From assembly GCA_028703495.1 (NCBI GenBank), contig JAQVMT010000012.1, positions 1 through 59,040 of the forward strand: a stretch of DNA of 59,040 nucleotides. Reading direction: 5' to 3'. Position 1 is the stretch's first letter, and every line of letters begins with the position of its first letter. The notes under the pieces were generated by a model. That model was not told the DNA's origin and searched no databases. It saw only the letters and a program-made list of their open reading frames with translations. A program made the position numbers and the translations under genes. Below are positions 28,665 through 37,150 of this stretch, piece after piece. The stretch comes from Clostridia bacterium. GTDB taxonomy: Bacteria > Bacillota > Clostridia > Christensenellales > CAG-314.

Positions 28665-29753
28665 TCAGTCCTCCTTTACATTCTTTTGTATTCCGCGAAG
28701 AATGTGAGCACCGCTCGGTCCGCCGCGAAGCTTTGCAAGCTGACCCTCCAAATCCTCAACCTTTTGCGCAAAATTCTCGCTCTTATAACCGGCGTATGCC
28801 GCACAGTGCAAACCGGCAAGGTATCCTTCCACCATAGCCGCCGACGCTTCCTCTATTCCCGAAACATCGCCTGCCACGAAAATTCCATCGCGGCTGGTCA
28901 TATATGCTTTGTTACGAGCGGGCACGATGCCGCTTAGCTCGGGCACGTACTTCATTTCGCAGCCCGCCATTCCCAAAAGCTCGGTAAGCGGAGTTAGTCC
29001 CACGGATATGCACATTACGTCGCAGTCGTACCTCTTTTCCGTTCCTTCGATTACGTTAAATTTTTCGTCCATCTCGCAAACGATCGCGCCCTCGAGCGTT
29101 TTATCGCCCAACGCACGCGTAACAGTGTGCGAAACCAAAATAGGAACGCCTGCGCGCCTGATCTTGGATGCGTGTACGCAATAGCCGCCGATTTTAGGCG
29201 CAGCATCCAACACGGCGACAACCTCAACGCCTGCTTGCATAAGCTGATAGCTTACAATTAATCCAATGTTGCCGGCGCCCACCATCAGAACCTTGTTGCC
29301 GGGCTTTACGCCGTAGACGTTCATAAGAGTTTGCACCGCCCCCGCACCGTAAATGCCGGGAAGATCATTATTCTCAAACGCCAATGCCTTTTCTGATGCA
29401 CCTGTTGCCACAACGATCGCTTTGGGCAAATACTTGACATACCTTTCCTCGCCGAACAGCGCCGTCACGACCCCGTCCTCGTATATTCCCAAAGCCGTGC
29501 AATCGGTTTCAACACGTAGCTTGTCCCCGTACTTTTCGAGCTTTTCAAGCAATATGGCAGGAATATCGATTCCCCTAAAGCTTGCATACTGCTCCTTCGA
29601 GCCGAAAAACATGTGCGTTTGCTTCACCAGCTGACCGCCCAAGCGTCTGTTTCTTTCCAAAATAGTAACGGATGCACCGCTTTCCAACGCGCTTACAGCA
29701 GCGCATAATCCCGCGGGACCACCGCCGATAATCAATACTTCGGTTTCTCTCAT
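28665..29753 (-). CDS. FAD/NAD(P)-binding subunit of the dehydrogenase complex (HcnB/PDH-alpha-like)
   Basis: A pyridine-nucleotide-disulfide oxidoreductase fold: the first dinucleotide motif is VLIIGGGPAGLCAAVSALESG, the second KVLMVGAGNIGLIVSYQLMQAG, and a late GIFVAGDVSGIEEASAAMVEG contacts FAD. I start it at MRETEVLIIGG (362 residues) because GAGGTG precedes it and longer starts run into the upstream ferredoxin gene. In archaeal and many bacterial relatives a 2Fe-2S domain is fused to this protein's N-terminus; here that domain is a separate gene directly upstream, so the alpha subunit appears split. Confidence 0.85.
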   Translation of the reverse strand: MRETEVLIIGGGPAGLCAAVSALESGASVTILERNRRLGGQLVKQTHMFFGSKEQYASFRGIDIPAILLEKLEKYGDKLRVETDCTALGIYEDGVVTALFGEERYVKYLPKAIVVATGASEKALAFENNDLPGIYGAGAVQTLMNVYGVKPGNKVLMVGAGNIGLIVSYQLMQAGVEVVAVLDAAPKIGGYCVHASKIRRAGVPILVSHTVTRALGDKTLEGAIVCEMDEKFNVIEGTEKRYDCDVMCISVGLTPLTELLGMAGCEMKYVPELSGIVPARNKAYMTSRDGIFVAGDVSGIEEASAAMVEGYLAGLHCAAYAGYKSENFAQKVEDLEGQLAKLRGGPSGAHILRGIQKNVKED

Positions 29754-29761
29754 ACCGCACC

Positions 29762-30067
29762 TCACCTCAACACGCCCTTGTCTTTCTGCGTTTCCACGCG
29801 CATTCCCTCTTTCAATAGCGTGGTACACGTCTTGACATTGGCAACGCCGTCAACCGTCATCATGCACGATGAGCAGTTGCCTATCGCGCAGTAAAACCCT
29901 CTCGGCCTCTTTAGCTCGGAGCTGTAACCCAAAAGCTTAACTTTGTTCGCGTGAATGGCGGCTTGTATGGTTTCGCCTTCGTAGCCTTTCATTTCCTCTC
30001 CGTCCAAGTAGAAGGTCAATTCCTTCCCCCTTTCAAACGTGAGTATCGGATGTTCTTCAATTCTCAT
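29762..30067 (-). CDS. [2Fe-2S] ferredoxin-like subunit (HcnA/SoxA-N type)
   Basis: A 101-residue plant-type 2Fe-2S domain: C60, C65 and C68 in GFYCAIGNCSSCMMTVDG plus C81 in NVKTCTT. This cysteine arrangement is that of HcnA and the N-terminal domain of sarcosine oxidase/proline dehydrogenase alpha chains. The gene starts the dehydrogenase operon and ends eight bases before the flavoprotein start. Together, 101 plus 362 residues correspond to one fused alpha subunit. Confidence 0.85.
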   Translation of the reverse strand: MRIEEHPILTFERGKELTFYLDGEEMKGYEGETIQAAIHANKVKLLGYSSELKRPRGFYCAIGNCSSCMMTVDGVANVKTCTTLLKEGMRVETQKDKGVLR

Positions 30068-30255
30068 ATTATGCCCTCACAAATGTAATTTGCGCATCTA
30101 GTCCGTCCCTTTCGGATAATACGCGAAACAGTACCATAACGGCAATCTCCGCAAAGTCCAGTGATAGTTTCGCTGTCGTCGGTGGAAAACCCTGCTCAAT
30201 TTCATTTCGCACACAGACTGCGGCGCAGCGATATTCCGCCGCGCCTCATGCTGTT

Positions 30256-30420
30256 AATATTATCCTTTACTGCGACAATAGCAACTAAGTTAAGCTGTTT
30301 CTTGTCCTTTCATTGCATTAATTGCCACTTTTAAGATGCATTTTATGTCACCGTATTGCAACAATTACCACTTTTAAGATGCTTTGTTGTCCCTTTATTG
30401 CGACGATAGCCGCTTTATAT
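30256..30420 (-). repeat. Tandem array between pruA and the dehydrogenase operon, about 43-bp period
   Basis: Four units on the minus strand, each with GCAATNAAGG-like and GCATCTTAAAAGTGG-like parts; CTTTTAAGATGC on the plus strand recurs at 30328 and 30371, 43 bases apart. A relation to the pruA end (AATAGACTTAACGATTGGC) is possible but weak. No clear promoter for the dehydrogenase operon was seen. Confidence 0.7.
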
Positions 30421-30439
30421 AAGCGGCCAATCGTTAAGT

Positions 30440-32065
30440 CTATTTTTCTTCCATATAAGGGTATTCGATGTCGGTAGGCGATACAAAGCTCTCCTTGATT
30501 GTACGAGGGCTTACCCATCTCAACAAATTGAGGTAGCTTCCTGCCTTGTCGTTTGTGCCCGATGCTCTCGAGCCGCCGAAGGGCTGTTGACTCACGACAG
30601 CACCCGTAGGCTTGTCGTTGATGTAGAAGTTGCCTGCCGCATTGACAAGCTTTCTCTCCATATAAAGCACCGCTTCTCTGTCGTCGGCAAATATCGAGCC
30701 CGTAAGTGCGTAGGGACTGGACGTGTCACAAAGCTTGAGAGTTTTATCCAAATCCTTATCGTCGTAAACGTAAACGGTCAATACCGGTCCGAATAACTCG
30801 GTGGTCATCGTTACATAGTCGGGCTTAAACGCCTGAATAACCGTGGGATAAATAAAATAGCCCTTTGAACCGTCGTATCCGCCACAAAGCAACTCGCAAT
30901 CGCCGGATATCTTGGCATCATCGATGTATTTCACCAAATTTTCAAAGGAATTCTTATCGATAACCGCCGAAAGGAAGGTAGTAAAATCTCTTACATCACC
31001 CTGCTTTAAGCCCTTAATGATGTTCAGCATCTTTTCCTTGACCTCTCCCCACAACGAAGCGGGAATGTACGCCCTCGAAGCAGCCGAACACTTCTGTCCC
31101 TGATACTCGAAGCTTCCTCTTACAAGAGCGGCAACGACAGCATTAACGTTAGCCGAAGCGTGTACGAATACAAAGTCCTTTCCTCCCGTTTCGCCAACGA
31201 GTCTGGGATAATTCCTGTATCTGTGAATATTATTGCCAACCAACTTCCAAACGTTTTGGAATACCTCGGTCGATCCCGTAAAGTGGAATCCCGCAAGGTT
31301 CTTGTCGGTCAAAACGTACTTTGACACGTCTGTTCCCCGGCTGGGTATGAAGTTGATAACGCCCGAGGGCAAGCCCGCCTGCATTAACGCCTGCATTACG
31401 TAATAGTTGGATAGAACCGCAGTCGACGACGGCTTCCATATCACAGTATTTCCCATCAATGCGGGCGAATAAGGCAAATTGCATGCAATAGCCGTGAAAT
31501 TGAAGGGCGTAATCGCCATAACGAAGCCATCCAAAGGTCTGTACTCGTTCCTGTTCCAAACGTTCTTGCTTTGGTTGGGTTGCTGTTCGTAAATGCCCTG
31601 CGCATAGTACGCGTTGAATCTAAGGAAATCGCACAGCTCGCAAGCCGAATCGATCTCCGCCTGCACAACCGTCTTGCTTTGTCCGAGCATGGTCGCCGCG
31701 TTAAGCTTTGCCCTTGACGGACCGCTGATAATCTCGGCTGCCTTAAGGAAAATCGCGCACCTCTGCTCGAAGGGCATATTTGCCCACTTCTCTTTGGCGT
31801 TCATAGCCGCGCTTATCGCCATTCTTAATTCGGCTTTGCCCGCAACACAGTAACGCGCGATGACGTGCTTATGCTCGTGAGGCATCACTACCTCTTTGTA
31901 ATTCTCGGTGTAAACCTCTTTTCCTCCGATAATCAAGGGTATGGTTACGATTTGGTTGGACTGTCTTTCCAACTCTGCTTTCAATTCCTTTCTCTCTTTA
32001 GAACCCGGTAAATAAGCCTTGACCGGCTCGTTTACGGGCGTAGGCACTTTGTAATATCCGCTCAT
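30440..32065 (-). CDS. pruA: L-glutamate gamma-semialdehyde dehydrogenase (1-pyrroline-5-carboxylate dehydrogenase)
   Basis: It oxidises glutamate semialdehyde, in equilibrium with P5C, to glutamate with NAD+. The ALDH motifs are ITPFNFTAIACNLPYSPALMGN, FTGSTEVFQ, VGETGGKDFVFVH (general-base Glu) and GSFEYQGQKCSAASRAYIP with the catalytic Cys. The QGQKCSA stretch is typical of the 540-residue eukaryote-type (ALDH4A1-like) P5C dehydrogenases rather than PutA. Length 541 agrees. AAGGAG is seven bases before the ATG. It lies upstream of the multi-subunit dehydrogenase on the same strand and would take its product onward to glutamate. Confidence 0.93.
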   Translation of the reverse strand: MSGYYKVPTPVNEPVKAYLPGSKERKELKAELERQSNQIVTIPLIIGGKEVYTENYKEVVMPHEHKHVIARYCVAGKAELRMAISAAMNAKEKWANMPFEQRCAIFLKAAEIISGPSRAKLNAATMLGQSKTVVQAEIDSACELCDFLRFNAYYAQGIYEQQPNQSKNVWNRNEYRPLDGFVMAITPFNFTAIACNLPYSPALMGNTVIWKPSSTAVLSNYYVMQALMQAGLPSGVINFIPSRGTDVSKYVLTDKNLAGFHFTGSTEVFQNVWKLVGNNIHRYRNYPRLVGETGGKDFVFVHASANVNAVVAALVRGSFEYQGQKCSAASRAYIPASLWGEVKEKMLNIIKGLKQGDVRDFTTFLSAVIDKNSFENLVKYIDDAKISGDCELLCGGYDGSKGYFIYPTVIQAFKPDYVTMTTELFGPVLTVYVYDDKDLDKTLKLCDTSSPYALTGSIFADDREAVLYMERKLVNAAGNFYINDKPTGAVVSQQPFGGSRASGTNDKAGSYLNLLRWVSPRTIKESFVSPTDIEYPYMEEK

Positions 32066-32378
32066 AATGACTCCTTGTTTTATTTTTTTACCGATCCGCG
32101 ACGCAATGCGATGTTCGCGTTTTTGCCTGAATCGGCTTTAACGGTCATTAGACTTTCGGCGCACCCGAAACAGGTATAGCCTAAGCCCAAATAACCGATA
32201 GTTAACTCTTTATCTCGTCAACATATATTAGCACCACTCGAACGAAAAATCAAGCGATGTAGAAAAACACTTTATCAAAAAACGCTTTTGTATACTGTCG
32301 TTATAGCTGACAATAAGCCAAAACCACGGTTTTTCGCTCAAAAATCGCGCGTTTTGGTTAATAAAACGCGAATTTGCC
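32066..32378. other. Gap between yraN and pruA
   Basis: No gene, array or clear terminator was recognised. Short A/T runs occur around 32270-32360. Confidence 0.35.
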
Positions 32379-32969
32379 TTAGTTTTTCCAAAAAGCATCC
32401 TCAATGTACTCTATTTCGTCCCCGAAAAGCTCGGCTACGTCGAATCTAATCGGCGTAAGGTCGCTTACGGCGTGTTCGATGATATACAGCTTCGCCGTCT
32501 TTATTATCTTCTGCTGCTTTGCACGGTTGACCGCCGCCCTTCCGCCGCCGTAGTCGTCGCGGCTGCGCATTTTGACCTCTGTAAACACCAAAACATCGCC
32601 GTCCCTTGCAACGATATCCACCTCGCCCACACGTGTCCGATAATTTCTGCACAAAACCTTCATTTTGCGCTTTTTCATATAAGCCGCCGCTATGTCCTCA
32701 CCTCTGTTACCTTTTGCACGGTTTGCGCGTTTTACACTTCCTCCTGTTTGAGATAGCGTATTTGTGGCGGCAGTGTGAGATTTAACTCCTTGTTCGGCAT
32801 CAGCTGTTTTGTAGGCTTTTGCACGGTTTGCGTGTTTCGCGCTTTCACACGTTTGCAAAAGCGATATATCGCCGTTATCTCCCGTATTCTTGCTTGAACT
32901 GTCGGTTTTTTGGCTCTTTTTATGGCAAAATAAGGCTTTAAACCCACTCCACATACTCATTCGGCGCAA
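32379..32969 (-). CDS. YraN family protein (UPF0102) with repeat-built N-terminal extension
   Basis: The core (about residues 87-196) is a YraN endonuclease-like domain: GNRGEDIAAAYMKKRKMKVLCRNYRTRVGEVDIVARDGDVLVFTEVKMR, with the E-x-D-x15-E-V-K pattern of the PD-(D/E)XK fold. Function is unproven in most bacteria. Family members are about 115-120 residues; this one has about 80 extra at the N-terminus, where ESAKHANRAKA (42-52) repeats as GSVKRANRAKG (77-87). An AGGAGGAA precedes the second copy but the codon after it is GTA, so a start there is doubtful. The first ATG overlaps rnhB by 13 bases. Confidence 0.85.
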   Translation of the reverse strand: MRRMSMWSGFKALFCHKKSQKTDSSSKNTGDNGDISLLQTCESAKHANRAKAYKTADAEQGVKSHTAATNTLSQTGGSVKRANRAKGNRGEDIAAAYMKKRKMKVLCRNYRTRVGEVDIVARDGDVLVFTEVKMRSRDDYGGGRAAVNRAKQQKIIKTAKLYIIEHAVSDLTPIRFDVAELFGDEIEYIEDAFWKN

Positions 32970-33772
32970 TCCTCTTGCTTATCCTCGTGTCGACATTCGC
33001 ACTTTTGCGCGTACTCTGCGTGTTTACTATCGATTTCTAATAGATCAATCTCCTCGCATTTGTCCTCTCGATTACATTCGCACTTTTTCGCGTGCTTATC
33101 CTCGTGTCGACATTCACACTTTTTCGCGTGCTCTGCGTGTTTGTCCGATTCAATATCCTCCGTTTTACCCGTGTATACAAACTTTTCGGTAAAGGTACGC
33201 CTGTGGATAGGCGAAAGCCCGTACTTTTTTATCGCCTCGATATGTAGCCGCGTTCCGTAGCCCTTATTCCTTTCAAACCCGTACTCGGGGTATTCGAGAC
33301 TCCACTCGTCCATCATTCGGTCACGGAACACCTTTGCGATTATGCTTGCGCAGGCTATGGAATAGCTCAAGGCATCGCCGTGGATAATGGACATAGTCTT
33401 GTGCTTGACGTCCTCGAGCTTCACCGCATCGATAAGAACGATGTCCGCGTATTTCAAGCCGTCGATTACGTTTCTCATTCCCTCTTTTGTTGCGTTAAGT
33501 ATGTTTATATCGTCAACAACGTCATTGTCTACAACCGCAAGCTTGTATATTATGCACTTCTCGATAATTTTGTCGTATAAAAGCGCGCGTTTTTTGGGCG
33601 ATAGCTTTTTGCTGTCGTCCACTCCTTCGATTATGCTTTCCTCGTCTAGCGGCATTATTACGCTTGCCACCACGACAGGTCCCGCAAGCGGTCCCCTGCC
33701 GACCTCGTCCACACCCGCAATCAAGCTGTAACCCTTTGACTCCAAATCTCTTTCAATATCTAAATTCGCCAT
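32957..33772 (-). CDS. rnhB: Ribonuclease HII with repetitive cysteine-rich C-terminal tail
   Basis: RNase HII removes ribonucleotides from DNA. The DEDD active site is visible: D22, E23 (GVDEVGRGPLAGP), D115 (LIDAVK) and D133 (HGDALSYSIACASI). The normal fold ends near residue 199 at GLSPIHRRTFTEKFV. A further 70 residues follow, with three similar blocks KKCECRHEDK, KKCECNREDK and QKCECRHEDK. The tail is encoded by an in-frame tandem array and has no counterpart in standard RNase HII. The cysteines could bind metal, or the tail may be neutral. yraN follows with an overlap. Confidence 0.93.
   Translation of the reverse strand: MANLDIERDLESKGYSLIAGVDEVGRGPLAGPVVVASVIMPLDEESIIEGVDDSKKLSPKKRALLYDKIIEKCIIYKLAVVDNDVVDDINILNATKEGMRNVIDGLKYADIVLIDAVKLEDVKHKTMSIIHGDALSYSIACASIIAKVFRDRMMDEWSLEYPEYGFERNKGYGTRLHIEAIKKYGLSPIHRRTFTEKFVYTGKTEDIESDKHAEHAKKCECRHEDKHAKKCECNREDKCEEIDLLEIDSKHAEYAQKCECRHEDKQEDCAE
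32975..33150 (-). repeat. In-frame repeat at the 3' end of rnhB
   Basis: CTTATCCTCGTGTCGACATT occurs at 32978 and 33096 on the plus strand, followed each time by CACTTTT.CGCG and GCGTGTTT, a period of about 118 bp, with a third partial CATTCGCACTTTTTCGCG at 33075. Because the array stays in frame, it is translated as three CxC-containing blocks. Confidence 0.85.
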
Positions 33773-33841
33773 CTTTCGCCTTTTTGGTAAGGAGTAATAT
33801 CACCGCCACACCTTAGGATAATTCAATTAAGCCAAAAGCTT

Positions 33842-34020
33842 GCAAGCTTTGTCTACAAACTTCCATACTCTCCTAAAAGCACGTATGCTTTGTCCAAAAC
33901 TTTCATATTCTACTACACGCAAGTATGCTTTGTCTTAAAACTTTCATATTCTACTAAACGCACGTATGCTTTGTCTTAAAACTATCTAATTACCCAAAAG
34001 CTCGCAAACCTCGTCCACGA
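33842..34020 (-). repeat. Tandem array made from the htpG 3' end, 40-41-bp period
   Basis: GCTTTGTC on the plus strand falls at 33846, 33887, 33927 and 33968, and the equivalent htpG position at 34008: spacings 41, 40, 41 and 40. The unit farthest from the gene (AGCTTGCAAGCTTTGTCTAC on the plus strand) is closest to the htpG coding end (AGCTCGCAAACCTCGTCCAC), while the three middle units share a diverged form. The stop region (TTGGGTAATTAG versus TTGGCTTAATTG) is included. Confidence 0.93.
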
Positions 34021-35785
34021 ACCTCGAGGGATTTTCGGGAGAAACGCCCTCGATGAGCAATGCTTGCGCATACAGCACGTCGGTAAGCTTTTTCAAAGAG
34101 TCCTTATCCGATTCGAACAGGGTTTTGATTCGCACAAAAAGCTTGTGCTCGGGGTTTATTTCAAGCACTTTTTTGGCTTTTATGTTTGCGCCCTGCATTA
34201 TTTGCGCATATATCTTTTCCATTTCAATGCTTATATCGCCCACTGCCGACAGGCAAACCGCGTGAGTTTTCAATCCTGGGCTTAAAACGACTTTTTCCAC
34301 CTTGTCGCCCAAGCTCTCTTTCATAAAGTCCAAAAGCTTTTGCTCAAACTCGTCAGCCTTGCGTTCTGTGTTTCTCTCACTTCCCTCGTTTATCGACTTA
34401 TACTCGACATCGGCGTAGCTTGTGAGGATTTTCAACATTAATTCGTCGATTGGCTGCGTTAAACACAACACGTCATAGCCCTTTTCGCGACACTCCTCGA
34501 TTTGAGGCAGACTCTTGACGATATCGGCGGAGCCGTTGGCATAATATATGTACTTTTGCCCGTCCTTCATATTGCTCTTGTACTCGCTCAAAAGAAGCGG
34601 ACTGTCGGAGTTAAGCGTTTTGAAAAGCAATAATTCCTCTAAAATATCTCTGTTTGCGCCGTAGCTCTCGTATATTCCGTATTTGAGTTGCGTTCCGAAA
34701 TTGTCGAAAAAGGAATTGTATTTATCCCTCTGTTGTGTAAGAAGCTTCAATAATTCCTTTTTGACTCTCTTACACAAAGCCGTGTTTATTACGTTTAATT
34801 GTCTGTTGTGTGCGACCGTTTCTCGCGATATATTCAGAGCAAAGTCCGAGCTGTCCACAACTCCCTTGACAAATCCGAAGTAATCGGGTATAAGCTCCTT
34901 GCACTTTTCCATTATGAGTACGCCGTTGCTGTAAAGCTCCAAGCCGCACTCGAAATCCCTTGAGTAATAGTCCATAGGCGCAACGGAAGGTATGTAAACC
35001 AATGAGGTAAAGGAAACCGCGCCCTCCACATTTACGGGAAATACCTCAAGCGGAAGATTGTAATCGTGAAAACGTTCACGGTAAAAGTTGTTGAATTCCT
35101 CCTCGCTTACCTCCTCCTTGGGCTTCTTCCAAAGCGGAATACCGCTATTAACTCTCTCGTTCTCTTCGCCGCAGTGTAACATAATCGGATAACGGATGTA
35201 ATCCGAATATTTCTTGATGATTCTTCGAATTTCGTCCTTCTCCAAATATTCGTCGAAGTTCTCCTCTCCGTTGTCCTTTATATGCAAAATCACCTCGGTT
35301 CCGCACCCGTCCTTTTGTGCTTCGGTTATAGAATAGCCTTCCATACCGTCGGACTCCCACATATAAGCTTTGTCGCTTCCGTACTTTCTCGAAAGGACCG
35401 TAACCGACGAGCTGGCCATAAACGCAGAATAGAAGCCAACACCGAACTGACCGATAGCTTCGCCTTTGTTTTCCTCCTTAAACTCCATTGTACCCGAATG
35501 AGCCAAAACGCCCAGATTCTTGTCCAACTCTCCCTCGTCCATTCCGCAACCGTTATCGGCAACAACAAGCGTCCTTTTTTCCTTATCCACGGTAACGTCA
35601 ATAGTAAAATCCTCTCGATTTACGCCCGTTTCACCGTCCTTTAGCGAATTAAAATAACGCTTATCGATAGCATCGCTTGCATTTGATACCAATTCCCTCA
35701 AATATATCTCCTTGTTGGTATAAATGGAATTGATCATCATATTCAATAACTTTTGCGATTCCGCCTTAAACTTTTTCATTTTCAT
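33986..35785 (-). CDS. htpG: Molecular chaperone HtpG (Hsp90)
   Basis: An ATP-driven dimeric chaperone. The N-terminal GHKL ATPase has ELVSNASDAIDKRYF, VADNGCGMD, the lid HSGTMEF...IGQFGVGFYSAFM, and the middle domain begins around IPLWKKPKEEVSEEE. The catalytic-loop Arg lies in ALNISRETVAHNRQL. At 599 residues it is near the short end for HtpG (usually 610-630). GGAG lies close to the ATG. It is 75 bp after the membrane-protein gene and may be in one operon with it. No CIRCE element was seen. Confidence 0.95.
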   Translation of the reverse strand: MKMKKFKAESQKLLNMMINSIYTNKEIYLRELVSNASDAIDKRYFNSLKDGETGVNREDFTIDVTVDKEKRTLVVADNGCGMDEGELDKNLGVLAHSGTMEFKEENKGEAIGQFGVGFYSAFMASSSVTVLSRKYGSDKAYMWESDGMEGYSITEAQKDGCGTEVILHIKDNGEENFDEYLEKDEIRRIIKKYSDYIRYPIMLHCGEENERVNSGIPLWKKPKEEVSEEEFNNFYRERFHDYNLPLEVFPVNVEGAVSFTSLVYIPSVAPMDYYSRDFECGLELYSNGVLIMEKCKELIPDYFGFVKGVVDSSDFALNISRETVAHNRQLNVINTALCKRVKKELLKLLTQQRDKYNSFFDNFGTQLKYGIYESYGANRDILEELLLFKTLNSDSPLLLSEYKSNMKDGQKYIYYANGSADIVKSLPQIEECREKGYDVLCLTQPIDELMLKILTSYADVEYKSINEGSERNTERKADEFEQKLLDFMKESLGDKVEKVVLSPGLKTHAVCLSAVGDISIEMEKIYAQIMQGANIKAKKVLEINPEHKLFVRIKTLFESDKDSLKKLTDVLYAQALLIEGVSPENPSRFVDEVCELLGN

Positions 35786-35860
35786 TCATCTCCTTGATTA
35801 TATCGATAAACCCAAGTTAAACCGATAAAACATTAGTAGACTTGATTAATATCAATTTTG

Positions 35861-36322
35861 CTAATAAAGCATCGAAAATATCGATTGCATATAAATGCTC
35901 ATCATCAAACAAAACAACGATACCACCGCGCAACCTACAAGCGCAATCAACAGCTTTACTCGAGAGGGCATAAGCGAACGGCATAGCCACACGTCCAACG
36001 CAAACATTACTCCGCCCGAAAACAGTCCGCCGATAATTAGGGCGATATAATGCAAAAACATTAGCGCCATCGGTGTATTTTGAGCCGAATACATATATCC
36101 CGTTTGGTCGATAACGCAGTATTCCTTAAATAGCGTGCGCCCCAAGGTAAATCTATGCTTTTCGCCTCCCCTGTCGTAGAACTCGTAAACGTTGTTCATC
36201 GGGGAATTTAACATATGTCCAGCTGTCGTCATCACCAAACACTTCTTCCCAAAACGGATAACCTTGAACCTGTACGGCTGCTCGTCAATGTAATGCGTAA
36301 TATAAATCTCGTGTAATCTCAT
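35861..36322 (-). CDS. Hypothetical two-helix membrane protein
   Basis: A 153-residue protein of unknown function. The first 85 residues are soluble and beta-rich; two hydrophobic segments follow (about residues 87-111 and 123-147). It starts with ATG overlapping the methyltransferase stop by four bases, so it is translationally coupled. It lies upstream of htpG. No family recognised. Confidence 0.7.
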   Translation of the reverse strand: MRLHEIYITHYIDEQPYRFKVIRFGKKCLVMTTAGHMLNSPMNNVYEFYDRGGEKHRFTLGRTLFKEYCVIDQTGYMYSAQNTPMALMFLHYIALIIGGLFSGGVMFALDVWLCRSLMPSRVKLLIALVGCAVVSLFCLMMSIYMQSIFSMLY

Positions 36323-36669
36323 AATCTCCCACTCTCGGTTGTATCGAAATATATCGACTCGTTTAAATAATCGAACCCATAAACGCTCAAATCGACCGTA
36401 TCGTCGGTTACCTTCACTCCCTCCGCTTGCAAAAGCTCTTTCTGAACCTCTGCGCCGCCGAAAGCGAAGGCGTTAGCAAGCCTTCCGAACCTATTTACCA
36501 CCCTGTGGCAAGGAATCTCCATAAACTCGGGATTGGCGTGAAGCGCCCATCCTACCTGACGGCTCATTTTCGGACATCCCAAATAAGCGGCAATCCGACC
36601 GTAAGTCGTTACCTTACCCTTTGGAATTTGCTTGACAGCCTTATATACAGCCGAATAAAAATCGCTCAT
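36319..36669 (-). CDS. MGMT-fold alkyltransferase, single domain
   Basis: It contains the O6-alkylguanine-DNA alkyltransferase C-terminal domain only: a helix-turn-helix (GKVTTYGRIAAYLGCPKMSRQVGWAL) and the active-site EIPCHRVVN with Cys54. Alkyltransferase-like (Atl) proteins usually have Trp in place of this Cys, so the enzyme may be active. I start at MSDFYSAVYKAV (116 residues), preceded by AGG; a longer frame of 142 codons adds nothing recognisable. The gene is coupled to the membrane-protein gene downstream. Confidence 0.85.
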   Translation of the reverse strand: MSDFYSAVYKAVKQIPKGKVTTYGRIAAYLGCPKMSRQVGWALHANPEFMEIPCHRVVNRFGRLANAFAFGGAEVQKELLQAEGVKVTDDTVDLSVYGFDYLNESIYFDTTESGRL

Positions 36670-37020
36670 TTTACCTAGTCCGCTCCCGATTATTTTATCA
36701 TTAGCGTCTTTGATATCGATAAAGGATAATCCCAATCGATATTCCAAGATATTTTACTACAAACGCGGAAAAGTTGCAATTATTTAGCGGTATTTTTGCA
36801 ATTCTTTGAAAAGCCGTACCAAAAGGCTCCGCACGCGCAAATCCGACGCGACGTTATGCTAACACAATCCCCTTATTTTATGGATAAGTAACACACCGAT
36901 ACTGCCGATTATGTGACTTGAAACTAGCTGTAATCCCTTTTTTAGGTGTAGCTGTACACAGATAATGTCGATAACACGACATCAAGCAAATTAAAATCCC
37001 CTTTCCCTTGTCGAGAAAGA

Positions 37021-37150
37021 GGATTTGCACCACGTGAATAGAAGCAAGCTTGATTTCGGTATAGCCTTCGGTTTCGGACAACACGACGGACTTGCACAAA
37101 GTAAATAGAAGCAAGCTACATAACGGTATAACCCTCGGTGCCTGTGATTA
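37021..37150 (-). repeat. Duplication of the ypeB 3' end, 67-bp offset
   Basis: On the minus strand the gene end GAGGGTTATACCGTTATGTA is followed by GCTTGCTTCTATT...GTGCAA. The copy reads GAAGGCTATACCGAAATCAA followed by GCTTGCTTCTATT...GTGCAA. The stop codon is changed in the copy, so a short false reading frame (about 37114-36878) results. GAAGCAAGCT is at 37041 and 37108 on the plus strand. Confidence 0.9.

Noticed and set aside
36878-37114. Small reading frame of 78 codons after ypeB
   Set aside because: Its start is the duplicated ypeB 3' end (ETEGYTE matches the ypeB end GTEGYTV); there is no independent support for translation.
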